From: Atherix ibis
Lineage: Eukaryota > Arthropoda > Insecta > Diptera > Athericidae
Direction: 5' to 3'
DNA: 64,000 bases
Assembly (NCBI GenBank): GCA_958298945.1
Contig: OY282606.1
Coordinates: 86,497,696-86,561,695 of the forward strand
Shown: positions 63,493-64,000 of the stretch, one piece after another
How positions within the stretch are numbered: the first letter of the stretch is position 1
Layout: each line of letters starts with the position of its first letter
Program-made: the position numbers and the translations under genes
Notes under the pieces: model-generated
What the model saw: only the letters and a program-made list of their open reading frames with translations
The model's database searches: none
What the model was told of the DNA's origin: nothing

Positions 63493-64000
63493 CGATGCAC
63501 ATTTTGGGAGAAATTTTTCCCGGACGAATAATATCAAAAAGTAATGATATTGACTAGTCCCCATGATCCCCTGATTCGAAACCTCCCAATTTCTTCGCAT
63601 ATAAAAATATCTGCGAAAATGTTCTAAAAAATGAGCACAAAAGAGATCGCTTTTGAGCAGCAGCCTCAACTCTAAAGACCATATAATCAATCATTAAAAT
63701 ATATATTAATAAAATTAAATCCTAGATCATAAAACGCATCTTGTAGTAACATAGAATCTCTTATAGAAGTACTATTTCAGGTTCTTTGAGTAACGCCATT
63801 ATTTTGAAAACCATTAGCGAACATTTAATCGATTATGAAAATTTTTATATTTATTATTTTAGAAAAAATTCAAATATTTTAATAATTTTTTAATGTTTTC
63901 AATTTCAGATTATTATAGAAATGATAAAAAATTCAATTAACCAGAAAATGTAATATAAAAAAGGTCAGTCTTTTTATTCTATTTAAAAAAAAATTTACAC
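63493..64000. other. AT-rich interval to the window end, no gene recognised
   Basis: The minus frame at 63466-63690 begins beyond the mariner end and has no motifs. No repeats seen. Confidence 0.5.

Noticed and set aside
1..64000. tRNA, rRNA or small RNA genes
   Set aside because: I searched by eye for tRNA A/B-box patterns and conserved rRNA words and found none I could defend. A covariance-model search would be decisive.

Overview
The window looks like arthropod, most likely insect, nuclear DNA. It is very AT-rich, has short introns (71 and 76 bp in the one host gene recognised), and is crowded with Tc1/mariner transposons typical of insects, including copies whose predicted proteins resemble Mos1 and Himar1. 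I cannot assign an order or species. Nothing looks bacterial, plasmid-borne or viral, and I recognised no rRNA, tRNA or CRISPR array.

Layout. 1-21.6 kb is a transposon graveyard. In order it holds a Tigger/pogo 3' end; mariner A; mariner B between two ~137 bp direct repeats; a Tigger/pogo element with both ends; mariner C; a ~294 bp satellite built partly from a mariner 5' end; a Mos1-like and a Himar1-like mariner; a second near-identical mariner A in the opposite orientation; mariner D; a second mariner C; a decayed mariner E; and a deleted DD41D (rosa-type) element. 21.6-30 kb is AT-rich and gene-poor, dominated by about nine and a half copies of a 364 bp satellite (about 23.98-27.32 kb) and a diverged array next to it. 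30.9-32.9 kb holds the only convincing host gene. It is on the minus strand and encodes a secreted Gln/Pro-rich protein with a Kazal-like C-terminal region, reconstructed as three exons plus at least one unseen 3' exon.

33-53 kb is again repeats: decayed jockey-type LINE pieces, three mariner D deletion derivatives (one a chimera, one a foldback), a Helitron remnant, a second DD41D element, a second mariner B, a LINE interrupted by the foldback mariner, a 5'-truncated R1-type LINE with an 11 bp target-site duplication, and a decayed mariner F interrupted by LINE RNase H fragments. 53-64 kb holds a widely spaced Tc1-like inverted-terminal-repeat pair that encloses a Mos1-like mariner, a DD41D relic, a mariner D copy and a GC-richer block I could not identify. 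After these come two further DD41D relics. In one of them a ~27-codon piece of the transposase has expanded into a minisatellite of about 15-16 units. A nearly intact mariner G ends the series.

How the parts relate. No transposase in the window appears fully functional. The best are mariner G (one nonsense codon) and mariner B copy 1 (two nonsense codons). Several families show the same deletion or frameshift in more than one copy, which suggests defective copies moved by transposase made elsewhere. The most unusual theme is transposon-to-satellite conversion, seen independently in the DD41D minisatellite and the mariner-derived 294 bp array. Transposon boundaries were placed by eye from inverted repeats and TA duplications, and family names rest on protein motifs, not on a database search.
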